From: Merluccius polli
Taxonomy: Eukaryota; Chordata; Actinopteri; Gadiformes; Merlucciidae
Assembly (NCBI GenBank): GCA_030340625.1
Contig: JAOPHQ010005421.1
Span: 103,501 to 167,500 of the forward strand
DNA length: 64,000 bases
Direction: 5' to 3'
The translations under genes were made by a program, and so were the position numbers. Within the stretch, counting starts at the first letter, position 1. The number at the start of each line of letters is the position of its first letter. The notes beneath the pieces were generated by a model. The model was not told the DNA's origin and searched no databases. It was given only the letters and a program-made list of their open reading frames with translations. Below, piece after piece: positions 31,014-43,111 of the stretch.

Positions 31014-31744
31014 AGTGAGCTAGTATTTGCCTCCGCGCTGGGGCTTTTGTCTGCAAATTCAAATGTAGCTACCCATATTTATGATTATATGCTTTGCTTG
31101 TTCTCAGCCTCACTTGTAAGTCGTGTTGGGATACCTGATAAATGTTAAATGTCTATTCTGAGGCTGCCAGATGTTACTGGCTGTTTTTGCCATTGTTCTC
31201 AGATGGTATTTCCTGCTATGGAGAAGAAGAAAGCTGAGTCATTCTAATAAAGTTTGGAGATGGGAACAGTTCTGGAAAATTCCTCAAAAGTTGAATTTCA
31301 CTAAAGTGTTGTTCCAGAGGTAAAGGAGGTGGGCCAATAGAGCATGTGTAAGAAGGATACTTTTAACTACAATTTTGCTTATTAATATAAACGTTGCGCC
31401 CCACATCAATTTTTCTTCATTAACTTGACTGACGGATACGGCCTGTGATCATTGATTATGAGTGTGATCAATAATGAATGGTTAATAAGTGAAAGAGCAA
31501 AACACCATGAATATTTTATGAGTAAACCAACACGTCACTTTCCTGTCTGTATTCGCTGTTCCATTCCCAAGGCACAAAATATATGTAAAAAACTGAAACA
31601 AAAAATGCATTTCCTGCAGAAAATGTGGTAAGTGCTGTAGTAAATATGCTTAATTATATTAATAAAGCGGCAAGATGTATAGAAATGTTGAATAGCTGAA
31701 GTCAAGTGAAAATATTCAAAATCTGAAAGTTTAAAATCTGAAAG
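31014..31744. other. Intron, nothing recognised
   Basis: AT-rich sequence with no gene, terminal repeats or RNA that I can identify. Confidence 0.45.
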
Positions 31745-31765
31745 GAGCAAGCACCATCCTCCTCG

Positions 31766-32835
31766 AGCGTCTCTATAACACCACTCAACTGACAGACCAC
31801 GCACTGCAGTGGTTTAAGTCCTATCTTTCAGATAGGACTGAACATGGCTCGCTCGGAGGATGTGAGTCCAGGCCGCTCCGTGTCACCTGTGGCGTTCCCC
31901 AGGGGTGAGTCCTTGCCCCCATCCTCTTCACCATCTACATGCTTCCCCTCGGTCAAGTCATCAGCAAACACGGACTCTCCTTCTCCTTCCATTATGCTGA
32001 TGACACACAACTTTATATCAAAACCGCCCCAAACCCCTCCACAGCCCTGTCATCCCTTACCTCCTGCCTTGAGGAAATCAAGACATGGATGAACGGTAAC
32101 TCCCTCCAGCTGAACAGCAATAAAACGTAAGCACTCCTCATTGGTACCCCTCATCAGGTTCACTCCTCACCCATATCCCAACTTACCTTCGATGGACAGA
32201 TCATTCCTCTCTCCGCCTCAGTAACAAACCTGGGAGTTCGGTTTGACCCCCACCTGACCTTCAACGACCACATAAAACATCTGCGCAAAACCTCATTCCA
32301 TCATCTCCGCAATATTTCAAGACTCCGTCCCACTCTATCCCTCCCAGCAGCAGAACTGGTCCATGCTTTCATTTCCTCAAGGCTGGACTACTGTAACGGG
32401 CTCTTCATCGGGATACCTGGGAAAACCATCCAGAAGCTGCAATACATCCAAAACAGCGCTGCCAGGGTCCTGATGAGAGCCCTAAATACGAGCACATCAC
32501 CCCCATCACTTCAATCACTGCACTGGCTCCCTGTCTCATCCCGGATCAAATACAAAATTCTGCTACTCACCCATAAATGCATCCATGGACATGCACCTAC
32601 ATACCTCCAAGAACTCATCACCCTACAGTCCACCACCCGCACCCTCAGATCCACAAACACCCTGCTCCTCCAAGTCCCCAGTACCAGGCTCTCCACCATG
32701 GGAGACCGAGCCTTCTGCTCGGCCGCACCACGCCTCTGGAACAGCCTCCCTACCCAGCTGAGGGCCACTCAGAGCCTAGACTCTTTTAAAACGGGCCTGG
32801 AAACTTTTTTATTCAGAAAGGCCTATGAATGTTAA
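31766..32835 (+). pseudogene. LINE reverse transcriptase C-terminal half
   Basis: Motifs in order: DHALQWFKSYLSDRTEHG, CGVPQGSVLAPILFTIYM, HYADDTQLYI (catalytic YADD), NLGVRFDPHLTFNDHI, SRLDYCNGLF, LHWLPVSSRIKYKILLLTHK and RLWNSLPTQLRATQSLDSFK. An in-frame TAA at 32128-32130 and a frame change near 31900 break it. It would have copied LINE RNA at nicked target sites. It has what the LINE at 6.4-8.3 kb lacks, but the two are separate insertions. Confidence 0.87.
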
Positions 32836-32897
32836 TCACAAACTGATTTTTAACCTTGTCTTATTGTTTTTATTTCCTTTACCTTGTTTTTAACTTC

Positions 32898-33617
32898 TTT
32901 TAACAGACATCCCAAGTCTCCCGGAAGTTCCGGGAGTCTCCCGCAAATTAATAGTGTCTCCCTGATGCAAGCAAATCATGTACAATCTCCCAGAAATCTG
33001 ACCAAGCCAGCGAGAAAGACTTTTTTCTATGTCTATGGAGAAAGAGAAGCGCAAGAGAGCACTTGTAGAGAGATACGTGCTGCGTGTGTGACAGAGTGTG
33101 AATGGAACCCTGTGATTGACCGCTCTTACTGACAGCTGACCAATCGAGTCGCGGTTTAACTAACTATGTATCGCGCGCTCAGGAATACTGCAGTCTGTCT
33201 CCCAGAGCTGAAGCGTCATGGCAAATGCAGAGATCCCTAAAAAGCGAAAATATAATACTCATTTTACTTCAGACTATACTAAGGTTTATCCCTGTATAAT
33301 TTCAGTTAGAAATAATGATAGTCTGGCACGCTGCACTGTTTGCAACAGTGACTTCAACATTTCCTATGGTGGTTTAAATTATTGCAAAAGGCATGTTGAG
33401 GTGAGTTTAAAAACGTGTATTAGTGTTGTAATTTTTTTGTAACCTGTACTGACTAGGCCTATAACAGAGTAAGAGTATAAGGCCGTGTTCACACCTAGCG
33501 TTTTTTGTGATAGGGAAAAGTTGAGCCGATCGTTTTTTGCGCGTGCGTGCGTGTGTGTGTGCAAAGATGGAAGCTCCCTGAAATTAGTTTTTGCATCTTG
33601 GGAACCCTGTTTTAACA
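32898..33617 (+). mobile_element. hAT element copy B
   Basis: Element about 32906-33609, starting GACATCCCAAGTCTCCCGG and ending TCTTGGGAACCCTG, flanked by TTTTAACA on both sides. It encodes a first transposase exon with a zinc finger and a donor, but the transposase body is absent. Inserted in the LINE 3'UTR. Confidence 0.75.
33218..33400 (+). pseudogene. hAT transposase first exon (BED-like finger)
   Basis: 61 codons from ATG 33218: MANAEIPKKRKYNTHF, then CTVCNSDFNISYGGLNYC, KRHVE, followed by donor GTGAGT at 33401. The C-x2-C...H pattern with a basic start is the N-terminal zinc finger of a hAT-family transposase. The catalytic exons are missing, so it is a fragment. Copy A at 8.7-9.3 kb has the same start. 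Confidence 0.6.
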
Positions 33618-33685
33618 TTGTAGCACTTTGAGATCTTGCTGATAAAAAGTGCATTAGAAATTAAATTTATTATTATTATTATTTT

Positions 33686-35003
33686 TACTAAGCGTAACAG
33701 TATAAACAGACAAACAATTTTAATAATGTATAGAGTGGAATCAAACCAAAAACCACTGGAATTGACACCATATGCTCAAACCAATGAGCCATTGGGCAAT
33801 GAGAAAAAACAGGGGAAAACCAGTACATATTTTAGAAGAGACGTTTTCTGCACACTCTCCTCCACTCTCCACACTTGGTTGTTTTTTCAATTTTCTCTGG
33901 AACGCACACTATTTTTAATGGAATAAATGGGGTCCATATAGGGTAAAATTGATTCAGCGACATCGTTTTCATGGGGTGCAGAGCCAAAAAAAGTAGGTTT
34001 CATTAAAATCTAGTGGAGCATTTGGGAGCTATGGCTTCTTCCATCTATTGCGGTACGGCTGTAGTGGCCATACCATTTAGAATTATAGAACTCTTTTGAT
34101 AACATTTACGTATGAGGCTCCAAAGAATCCAACAAAGCAAATTTGATGTAAATTAGACAAGTGGTCAAAAAGCAGATAGTAAAATTAGGTTTTTGAGAAA
34201 ATTCCACTTTGCAAAATTGTAATGGATAAGAAAAATTGACCTCTGGGATATTTGCAGGCTATGATGAGAGGCAACATATGACATCAAATTAATGCCTTCA
34301 GATAACACAGTGTGTGGGATACAACCGTATTCATTCATCTTGTGACTGTAGCGCCACCTATGGTCCGATTTGGACGATTTTTTAATTATTAATGAACCAG
34401 TTTGATGATGATTGGCTAACCCCGCCTTTTGGCTCCTTGAAGCTGATTGGACATATGTTGGCCTCCGGCAGCCATGTTGTTTGGTAGATCACTTTAATCT
34501 TCCTTGACCCTCAATCATCCCAAAGTTGGTTTGGCTCAAATCAGACAGTCGGGCTAGGAACTGTGGCCATTTTAGTGAATGTTGGTATTTTAGTGCCTCC
34601 ATGAGGCCAATGAGGCTCATCTTCTTGGCTGTCCTTTTTGGGGGGGGTTCTCGACATGGGACCCCAATTTGGTGTGAATTGGATTTTCTGTTTAGAAGAT
34701 ACGCCTCTGTTTAAGTCTCTGGGGGCCCTACGGTTTTGAGTTTGAGAATTCTTTCGACAACTTTTATTCTGTAGGAGATTGAGAATAAATTGGAGTTGTA
34801 TTAGTTGGAATTGGACAATTGGTCTGGGAGGAGATGTGAAAAGCAGGTTTTGCAGATAATTCAAAATGGGAGAAGTTTGGTAGGCGGAAGTCCATGGTCT
34901 GAGACCTGAAATTTGAGATTTGACCCATTGGTGGCACTAGAGACTGATTGGTTCCTCTTAAGAGATTTGGTTGTTTGGGACTGTTGTGGATTAATGTTGA
35001 AAT
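33686..35003. repeat. Interspersed non-coding repeat (left part)
   Basis: Sequence of the style GACTGTAGCGCCACCTATGG, GATTGGCTAACCCCGCC, typical of large non-coding fish repeats. It continues after the hAT insertion at 37148. No coding content. Confidence 0.5.
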
Positions 35004-37147
35004 TAGGGGTGTCCCCGACTAAGAATTTACATAGTTGAATCTGATTGGTCAAGTCTTGCCTATAGTCGACTGATCGTAAAAAATCATGTTTTTTGGGGGG
35101 GTTTTTTGCTCATTGATCCATATTCTCATTTGCGACATTGGCTTCCATTTTTTCCACACCAGACTAAAGAGCTGAAACACTCAATTAAACAATTTTCATT
35201 ACAATTTTGAGGCCGTTCGGCGGCGGTGTGTTTTGGACTTCAAGTCCGCTGAACGGCGCGCGTCAAAACAGCCGCCCCTATTATTTTCTATGTGCACCCC
35301 CACACCGGCGCGCCGCCCCGCTACACTTCACGCCACTGTCCTATTTCACAGCGTCGCCGCGCGTCAAGTGCCGCCGAAAAGGCGCTTTTTTCTTTTCTTT
35401 TGTTTTTCTTTTGCTCCGGAGACGACTATATTCCTGTTGATGCGCTGCAGCGTGACGGTTACATGCCGCTATTCCGACATGCCGCTACTTAGACATTGAC
35501 GTCTAGTGGTCGGAGTGGCGGCATTAATATTATTTTCCAAGCGTCCCACTACTGCGACAATTTTGTTTCCCCATTGTCTGAGTAGCGGCACTTTACTTTT
35601 TTTCAAACGTCCTGCCATTCCGACATGAGGCCATTAATATTTGTCATTATCATTGTACTTTAAATTAATTAATTAATGTGATTATACCCATATGTTCTGG
35701 ACTTAGCATACACACAGCTTATGCCTTTGCGCAATTGGCCATCGATTAATTAATGTAGGACTAGCCTATCCATATCAAATCCAAAAGCAACAATCTTCAT
35801 AACAAAATCAGAGTATCCTTTTCAAAAAATATTATTTCGCCGTTCTTAAATTAGGCTTCCACAGCGCAAAAAAGGTAGGCCTACACCTTGAAACTTTGTT
35901 CTATCAACTTAAAGTCCGATTAAACTTCATTCAAAGGCAGTCCATAATTCAAATGAAATTGATTTCTAACGAACAAGTCCAAATTTCAGGTCCTAGAGCT
36001 TTATTCGTGCTTCTTCTTATATATTTTTAAGTAGACTGCTGGCCTGCACGCACAGAGTTTGTTTGATGCATGGAGTTTCAACCTTTTCCCCCTGAGAGCT
36101 GAATAAAAATGAGGAGAGCTCCCTGTCTTTTACATAATGTGTAGGCCTAACATTTATTCACATGGCCGGTTCAAAATCACCTAGTTTTTGACTGAAATGT
36201 GTGCCGATATCAATTATTGGGAAAAACATTGTTTGGAGTAGAGGTCTGCACTCGCGATGCAAATGGAAGCTCATTGCGGGTGCGGGCGGGATGATAGAGG
36301 TAGGCCTACATTTATTCTATATTAATAACTATTATTATTATTCTATTGCACTTTCTATGAAAAGTAGGCCTAATTGTCGTAATAGCGGTACCAAAAAAGA
36401 TCGGATGCGGGCGGGATGATAGAGGTAGGCCTACATTTATTCTATTGCACTTTCTATGAAAAGTAGGCCTAATTGTCGTATTAATAACTATTATTATTAT
36501 TCTATTGCACTTTCTATGACAAGTAGGCCTAATTGTCGTAATAGCGGTACCAAAAAAGATCGGATGCGGGCGGGATGATAGAGGTAGGCCTACATTTATT
36601 CTATATTAATAACTATTATTATTATTCTATTGCACTTTCTATGAAAAGTAGGCCTAATTGTCGTAATAGCGGTACCAAAAAAGATCGGATTAGGGGCATG
36701 TCTAAATAGAGGCATGTCGTAATGACGGCATGTCAATTGTCGTAATAGCGGTACCAAAAAAGATCGGATTAGGGGCATGTCTAAATAGAGGCATGTCGTA
36801 ATGACGGGATGTCGTAATGGAGGGTTGTCGTAATAACGGGCTGTCGTAATAAAGGGCGGACCCCCAGCGTGACGCTTCCTATGTGTGCTAGTGGCGGCAC
36901 TTGTGTCATAGACGCGCCGCGGCGCTGCGGTGGCAGGGTGTTTTGCACTTGATATTTATACAAAAATAGGCTATATATCATGATTTATTGGGAGAAAGAG
37001 ACTATATGTAAAATCAGACATTCAGCACCGCCTATAGCCCGAATGGAATGATCTGTGTTTTTCCGACGATTCGACTATGAGATTGGCAGTCGAATCAGGC
37101 TCCTTCGATCGAATCGTCGACTATTCGGGGTCACCCCTAGTTGAAAT
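34996..37147. mobile_element. hAT element (TAGGGGTGTCCCCGA family), copy 1 with insert
   Basis: Element 35004-37139 has ends TAGGGGTGTCCCCGACTAAG and TCGGGGTCACCCCTA, with GTTGAAAT on both sides (34996-35003, 37140-37147). Compared with the 656-bp copy at 43120-43775 it holds about 1.4 kb extra between 35455 and 36870. No transposase in either copy. Confidence 0.9.
35455..36880. repeat. Insert with complex GTCGTAAT / GACATGCC repeats
   Basis: Flanked by AGCGTGACG on both sides (35447-35455; 36867-36875), it begins with ATGCCGCTATTCCGACATGC units and ends with inverted-sense GTCGTAATAACGGG / GGCATGTCGTAATGACGG units. In between, a unit ending GCGGTACCAAAAAAGATCGG recurs near 36385, 36545, 36669 and 36747. 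Looks like an inverted-repeat element with an internal tandem array. Confidence 0.65.
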
Positions 37148-37390
37148 GTTGGTGCAAACTGAGCCAGGGAAACCTTGCAAATCAGGTGATTTGGCGTAAT
37201 AATAATAATATGAATATGAATAAAAATGTTGAAATAAATAACAATAGGTGCCTTGCACCTTCACTGCTTGATAGCGAATAATAATAATAACACTAACAAT
37301 AGGTGCCTTGCACCTTCGGTGCTTGACACCCAATAATAAAACTGGCAATAACAATAGGTGCCTTGCACCTTCGGTGCTCGACACCTAATA
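37148..37390. repeat. Repeat tail with 58-61 bp units
   Basis: Three copies of AACAATAGGTGCCTTGCACC then TTCGGTGCTTGACACC (about 37240, 37301, 37359) at the end of the interspersed repeat interrupted by the hAT. Confidence 0.8.
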
Positions 37391-37789
37391 AGAAGGATCC
37401 CTAGAAATACAACAGCTATCCACAACAGCTATCCACTAAATCCAAAAATATATATTTTTCAATCCCCAATGCAGGTCAATTCCTGCTTCTTTTAGGGATT
37501 GGGGGATTTGAAGTGAAGGAAGACTTGTGCATTTTGCCCAGTGTAGGCCACAGTTTCCAAATGTGGTTTCAGCCCTACTTTACCAAACCTGCTGGTTAAA
37601 GAGTTGTTAGGGTTGTAAAGTTATGGTTTCTTTGACAGGGTAATGAGAATGCATCGCTTATTTTTCTGCACAGAATATTTGGTGGGTCCTGGGCCAAAAG
37701 TCCCTCCACATGTGGGCCTCGGCATGAAAAGGTTTGGGATCCCCTATCAAGGGGAAGAAAACACACATACACACTAAATTAAGTGACAC
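37391..37789. other. Intron, nothing recognised
   Basis: No gene or repeat border identified between the repeat tail and the Harbinger element. Confidence 0.4.
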
Positions 37790-38077
37790 TTAGGGCCCTA
37801 TCATGCACTCAGCGCAATTGACTTTGTACACTGGCGCTTGCACAATTCCTATTTTGCACCCGACGCACATTGAAATTTTCCCTCGCAAGGCGCAAGTCCT
37901 TCACTTGGGGAATGAACTTGCGCTCCGGGGGCGGTTCAGCGAAAACAGGAGGCGTGTCCCGGCGCAAACGTTCCCTGGTGCTATTCTGCACTTTCAGAAA
38001 ACAATTGCGCCACAGACCAGAAAAAACCTCGTTTAAAGTCAGTGGCGCTTATTCAGATGCTATTTTAAGGGCGCTTG

Positions 38078-38112
38078 GCCATAATCAGGGGGGGGATGCG
38101 CGATTGTTGACA

Positions 38113-38146
<34 letters not shown>

Positions 38147-38319
38147 TGCGCGATTGTTGGGGTGCGGTCCAAAACTCTGGACCGGCCCAAAAATAATAAT
38201 ACACAAAATACAAATTAAAATAAAAAAATAATTACGGCCGGCCGGCTCGGCCTGAAATCGTCCGGGCGTTGGGGAAATCTCCCGAACCTCCCGATGGCCA
38301 GCCCGTCCCTGGCCATAAT
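38078..38319. mobile_element. MITE with G-tract modules
   Basis: Element 38086-38311 begins CAGGGGGGGG and ends CCAGCCCGTCCCTG, with GCCATAAT on both sides (38078-38085, 38312-38319). It carries GATGCGCGATTGTTGACAGG, a G-run of about 33 (38113-38145) and a second GATGCGCGATTGTTGGG. Confidence 0.87.
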
Positions 38320-38642
38320 GTAGTGTGTGTACAACATGCATACACTTTGCTTCTCTCATCTACAAGGAAGCAGTTCTCATTTTTGCAAACCATACATACA
38401 AGCAAAAATATTACCACATATGTGAAAAAATAGACATAAATCTAGCGTACACAGTTACCCAAAAATATTCAGGCTAATAGTAATGATGGATCAAATTAAC
38501 CTGTTTGACCAATAGTCGCAAGACACATATAAGGACACCAGGATGTAATCGAAAACACACAGAAACAAGAAGCGGTGTAACTGAAAGAATATTTGGCATA
38601 CTGAAAATGCGCTTCAGCTTATTTGACAGAAGAGCTGCATCA

Positions 38643-38868
38643 TCTGTAAGCAGTGCTTGAAGTGGGCCGGTACGCACCGGCACTTTTTCTTGCGTACCGG
38701 CACTTGTCACAGGCTGCCCCCCCACCCCCTCGTCGGTCGTAGGTCCGGGGTGGGTTATGATCGCCCCCCCCCCCCCCCCCGTCGACAATCGCCCCCCCCC
38801 CCCCCCCCCCCCCCCGCCGTACGCAGTACCGGCACTTATTTTTGTCCACTTCAAGCACTGTCCATAAG
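38643..38868. mobile_element. MITE with both C-tract module types
   Basis: Element 38651-38860: CAGTGCTTGAAGTGGGCC at the left, CCACTTCAAGCACTG at the right, flanks TCTGTAAG / TCCATAAG (6 of 8 equal). Interior: GTCGGTCGTAGGTCCGGGG, C-run, GTCGACAATCG, longer C-run. It joins the motif of the 12.5-kb MITE with that of the 30.8-kb MITE. Confidence 0.8.
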
Positions 38869-38906
38869 CAAAGTAATCTCGGTCTAATGTTAGACCACAT
38901 TGCAAA

Positions 38907-40130
38907 TACACTCACCGGCCACTTTATTAGGTACACCTGTCCAACTGCTCGTTAACGCAAATTTCTAATGAGCCAATCACATGGCAGCAACTCAATGCAT
39001 TTAGGCATGTAGACATGGTCAGGACGATCTGCTGCAGTTCAAACCGAGCATCAGAATGGGGAAGAAAGGTGATTTAAGTGACTTTGAATGTGGCATGGTT
39101 GTTGGTGCCAGACGGGCTGGTCTGAGTATTTCAGAGACTGCTGATCTACTGGGATTTTCACGCACAACCATCTCTAGGGTTTACAGAGAATGGTCCGAAA
39201 AAGAGAAAATATCCAGTGAGCGGCAGTTCTGTGGGCGCAAATGCCTTGTTGATGCTAGAGGTCAGAGGAGAATGGCCAGACTGGTTCGAGCTGATAGAAA
39301 GGCAACTGTAACTCAAATAACCACTCGTTACAACAGAGGTATGCAGAAGAGCATCTCTGAACGCACAACACGTCGAACCTTGAGGCGGATGGGCTACAGC
39401 AGCAGAAGACCACACCGGGTGCCACTCCTGTCAGCTAAGAACAGGTAACTGAGGCTACAATTCGCACAGGCTCACCAAAATTGGACAATCGAAGATTGGA
39501 AAAACGTTGCCTGGTCTGATGAGTCTCGATTTCTGCTGCGACATTCGGATGGTAGGGTCAGAATTTGGCGTCAACAACATGAAAGCATGGATCCATCCTG
39601 CCTTGTATCAACGGTTCAGGCTGGTGGTGGTGGTGTAATGGTGTGGGGGATATTTTCCTGGCACACTTTGGGCTTATTAGTACCAATTGAGCATCGTGTC
39701 AAAGCCACAGACTACCTGAGTATTGTTGCTGACCATGTCCATCCCTTTATGACCACAGTGTACCCATCTTCTGATGGCTACTTCCAGCAGGATAACGCGC
39801 CATGTCATAAAGCGCAAATCATCTCAGACTGGTTTCTTGAACATGACAATGAGTTCACTGTACTCAAATGGCCTCCACAGTCACCAGATCTCAATCCAAT
39901 AGAGCACCTTTGGGATGTGGTGGAACGGGAGATTCGCATCATGGATGTGCAGCCGACAAATCTGCAGCAACTGCGTGATGCTATCATGTCAATATGGACC
40001 AAACTCTCTGAGGAATGTTTCCAGTACCTTGTTGAATCTGTGCCACGAAGGATTAAGGCAGTTCTGAAGGCAAAAGGGGGTCCAACCCGGTACTAGCAAG
40101 GTGTACCTAATAAAGTGGCCGGTGAGTGTA
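38907..40130 (+). mobile_element. Tc1/mariner DD36E transposon, copy 1
   Basis: Element 38909-40128 (1,220 bp) with inverted ends CACTCACCGGCCACTTTATT and TA on both sides. Nearly identical to the copy at 52.9-54.1 kb. Its transposase has one premature stop. Confidence 0.94.
39056..40096 (+). pseudogene. DD36E transposase with one nonsense codon
   Basis: Same 346-codon frame as the intact copy at 53009-54049, with TAA at 39446-39448 where the other copy has AAA (Lys131). A handful of other substitutions are seen (for example Arg12 to Cys, Gln76 to Leu, Gly297 to Asp). The stop falls between the DNA-binding and catalytic domains, so no active enzyme is expected; the ends could still be used in trans. 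Confidence 0.92.
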
Positions 40131-40772
40131 TATCACCATGCATTCATAACCTCGTGATTCAGTGAGAGTGAGGCCAAAACATCGGAAAGTATGTCTTTGT
40201 GACATTTCTTTATTTACATTTTGTCAACGGAAAATGAAAAGCTGAAAAGATTTAAACAGAAGAACTAATTATTTTTCCCTCTGATGGGCATGTGCGCGCT
40301 ACGGCGGGATTGGACACGTCTGGGTCCAGTAGTGGCGATGCGCGATGTGCTCGCCATGGAACAAGCGCGCCTGCATTTAAAGGGAATGTGAGCCGACGCT
40401 CTGATTGGTTTATTGCACGTTACGCCCAAACCACACCTATGACTAATGTCGCTACTTCAGACCAACCCATTTTAGATTTGCGCTGGGCGCAAGCGTCATT
40501 TATCCCGCCGGCATAATAGCAACAGCGCCCAAGATCCGCCCACAAAGCCACTTGCGCTTTGCGTTTCATACTTGCGTTTCAGACCGGCAAAATAGGGCCC
40601 TTAGTGTGTATACTGTTACACACACATGGGTATAGAGAACCAGAGTGCCCCTGCCCAACTGCACGCTGCCTGACTCTAGCCCTAACGCCACCTCTGTCCC
40701 TGGGACTGAGACCAGCAGCTGCTGCAGCCTCTGGCTCATGGTCCTCAGTACTTGCCTGACTGATGCCTGCCT

Positions 40773-40774
<2 letters not shown>

Positions 40775-40865
<91 letters not shown>
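40775..40865. repeat. CA microsatellite (about 90 bp)
   Basis: Essentially pure CA dinucleotide tract; the ORFs across it (poly Thr-His and Val-Cys) are artefacts. Confidence 0.95.
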
Positions 40866-40867
<2 letters not shown>

Positions 40868-41065
40868 GGGAACAGTAAAGATGGGGGTGACAGTGGCTGA
40901 TGATAATGCCAATGTACTGGAGTTGAGCCTTAAGACTTTGTTCTCACTGGTGGTTCAACTGCAGAGGAAAAAGGACCAGGCAGGAAGGTACAGGAATGCA
41001 TTCTACTGCAGTCACTCACAACCTGGTAGAAGACAAGGCCTTGGGCTCCCCCTGGTGGTGCTCTG

Positions 41066-41530
41066 AGGAACACCAGTCAAGAGCACCATGCACGGCAGAC
41101 AGGCCTCCAATCCATCTCAGAACACATTCAACACCACATATACATCTATGGATCATCTCATTCAACACTACATACATTTGTATCATTCATTGGAATTATG
41201 TTGACCAACTATACGGTATTTTATAAGGAATGAATATCCCGTACTGTAGGATAATTAAACTATTGACAACAACAATGCTTACACTGTAATGTTGCCCCTA
41301 GGATGGACCCAGTTTCAGTTTCCAACTGCTTGTTAAAAGTGAGTGTTAACCCTGGATTGTTTTTGTTGTATGCTTTGATGATGCTTTGCTTCTCATCCTC
41401 ACTTCGTAAACGGCTTTGGATAAACGACTAAATCTAAATGTAAATGTGCTTCGTGCACACATCCAGCATCTTGTGATGGAAGAGCACACAGCTCAAGGGT
41501 GTCCTTTGAGCTCCATTGACTAAACAAAAG

Positions 41531-41595
<65 letters not shown>

Positions 41596-42896
41596 AGACA
41601 CCTGTGGGGCCTACAGTTACTTGGCTGCAGTCATTTTGGATGACATTACCTCTTGGCAGCCCTTTCTAGCACCAAAATACAAGTACACTGATAGGACAGC
41701 AGCAGAGCGTATTAAAAAAACACCACCTCTACGCTATAGGGACCTCTCATCGGAAGGAAAGGTTTTTACAATTCTAGTTCTTTACTTCATACTATTCTTG
41801 CTGATTCTGCAACACTGCCTCTCTCACTTAATGAACAAGTATTCCTGTGCGTGGGTGAAGTTGCCCCAAACATGTTAGGGTTATGTTAGAAGAGAAGAGG
41901 AAAGGGGAGGAGGAGAAGAGAGGAGTGAAGAGAAGAGAGAGGGAGAATGGAACAGACAAGGAGAGGAGAAGAGGATAGGAGATGGAGATGAGGAGAGAAG
42001 AAGAGAGAAGAGGAGAAAAGGGAAGAGAAGAAATTAGAAGAGGAGAGGGAGGAGAGGGATTTCAGGGGCTTCCACCAAACAAGCGCTCAACAACACTGCC
42101 TTGAGTCGCATCTACACCCTAAGAACAGCTATGAAACAATGTATTAGAGTCAAATAACCTATCTTTCACTAAAACGCACAAATAAAGGCCAGTCTTTCAT
42201 TACAAAACTATCACAGTTCAACAAAAATCGGAAACTAAATCGATGGCCGACTCATGGACACGATCATCTGCTTTCCAGGTGCATGCTGGGAAACTAAGAC
42301 ACACTCTCTGGTTGACCACAAGGGCTACAGCGGCCTGATTCTCTGGCAGGAAGACAAGACACACCAACCGTTCTGGGAAAAATGGGTAGCAGCAGACGGA
42401 GGCCTGCTTAGTTAACCCTGCAGTGCCACGAGGTGGAAGCCACTGCAGAGGGGGAGCCCACCGCCTCCTTCACATCCTTCTATACAAGGCTACCAGGACA
42501 GCTAAAGAAGACCCACCACCACCACCACCACCACCTCCTCCTCCTCCTCCTCCTCCTCCTCCTCCTCCATCCCTGGAGGCCAGCTGCCAAGGTAGATGAA
42601 GAGGATGTCCCTGTTAATGTTGTCCTCACCTCTCTTAAAAGCAGACAGGGGACATAGCAAAGCATACAACACGCATGCAGCAAGGACAACCTCCCAAAAT
42701 GAACACTCTCCGACCACCCCCCAATCCACCCTAATCAGATGTGCAAGTGCCTGCAGATTGATACACGTGTGTGCGCACATGCGCAGTGTGCACACCAGTG
42801 ATGAGGGACTTGACACAACTTTGGGAATGTCTATGTATGTGCAAATTTGTGTGTATGTGTGTGTGTGTGGGGGGGGGGGTTTGTGTGTGTGTGTAC
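41066..42896. other. Intron L-M, right part: no gene
   Basis: Holds a SINE-tail-like sequence (GGCTTTGGATAAACGACTAA then ATGTAAATG, 41410-41450), a GA tract (41533-41592), purine-rich sequence (41880-42060) and CCA/CTC triplet tracts (42513-42568). None of the overlapping ORFs shows a domain. Confidence 0.55.
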
Positions 42897-43022
42897 CTGC
42901 ACGGTTCCGTCCTCTCTGCCCAGGGCTGCCATGCAGGGCTCTGTGTTCACACACGTACAGCGGATCCTGGACAGCTGCTCTTCCGACTGGAACATCACCT
43001 CACCTGTCCTGCCCTCACGCAA
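42897..43022 (-). CDS. apaf1: apaf1 exon L (divergent blade)
   Basis: 126 bp, 42 codons, phase 0-0: LREGRTGEVMFQSEEQLSRI, then MAALGREDGTVQ. Weakly canonical blade of the second propeller, placed by the GRTG and G-EDG-V features and by flanking exon order. Acceptor GTGTAG, donor GTACAC in a GT tract. Confidence 0.9.
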
Positions 43023-43111
43023 CTACACACACACAAGTTTCAACCTGTTCATCACTCTTTCTTTGCTCGGAGTGACACATGAAATAGTTGCATGCTTGAC
43101 GTGTGAACAAT

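Larger units (their letters stand above)
31745..33685 (+). mobile_element. L2/CR1-like LINE, 3' half, with hAT in its 3'UTR
   Basis: 5'-truncated element. The RT catalytic region and C-terminal domain (31766-32835) are followed by a 3'UTR that is interrupted at 32906-33609 by a hAT, then resumes with GTAGCACTTTGAGATCTTGC and ends in ATT repeats (33667-33685), typical of L2-type tails. Confidence 0.82.
37790..40603. mobile_element. PIF/Harbinger-type non-autonomous element with three nested elements
   Basis: Element 37793-40600 has ends GGGCCCTATCATGC and GCAAAATAGGGCCC, with TTA duplicated on both sides, the Harbinger target. The interior is GCGC-rich (AATGAACTTGCGCTCCGGGG). Nested inside are MITEs at 38086-38311 and 38651-38860 and a DD36E transposon at 38909-40128. 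No Harbinger nuclease or Myb-like frame is visible. Confidence 0.82.

Noticed and set aside
40566..40878. ORFs rich in Val-Cys or Thr-His
   Set aside because: They are translations of a pure CA/GT microsatellite; the same applies near 5660-5760, 45269-45320 and 63311-63350.
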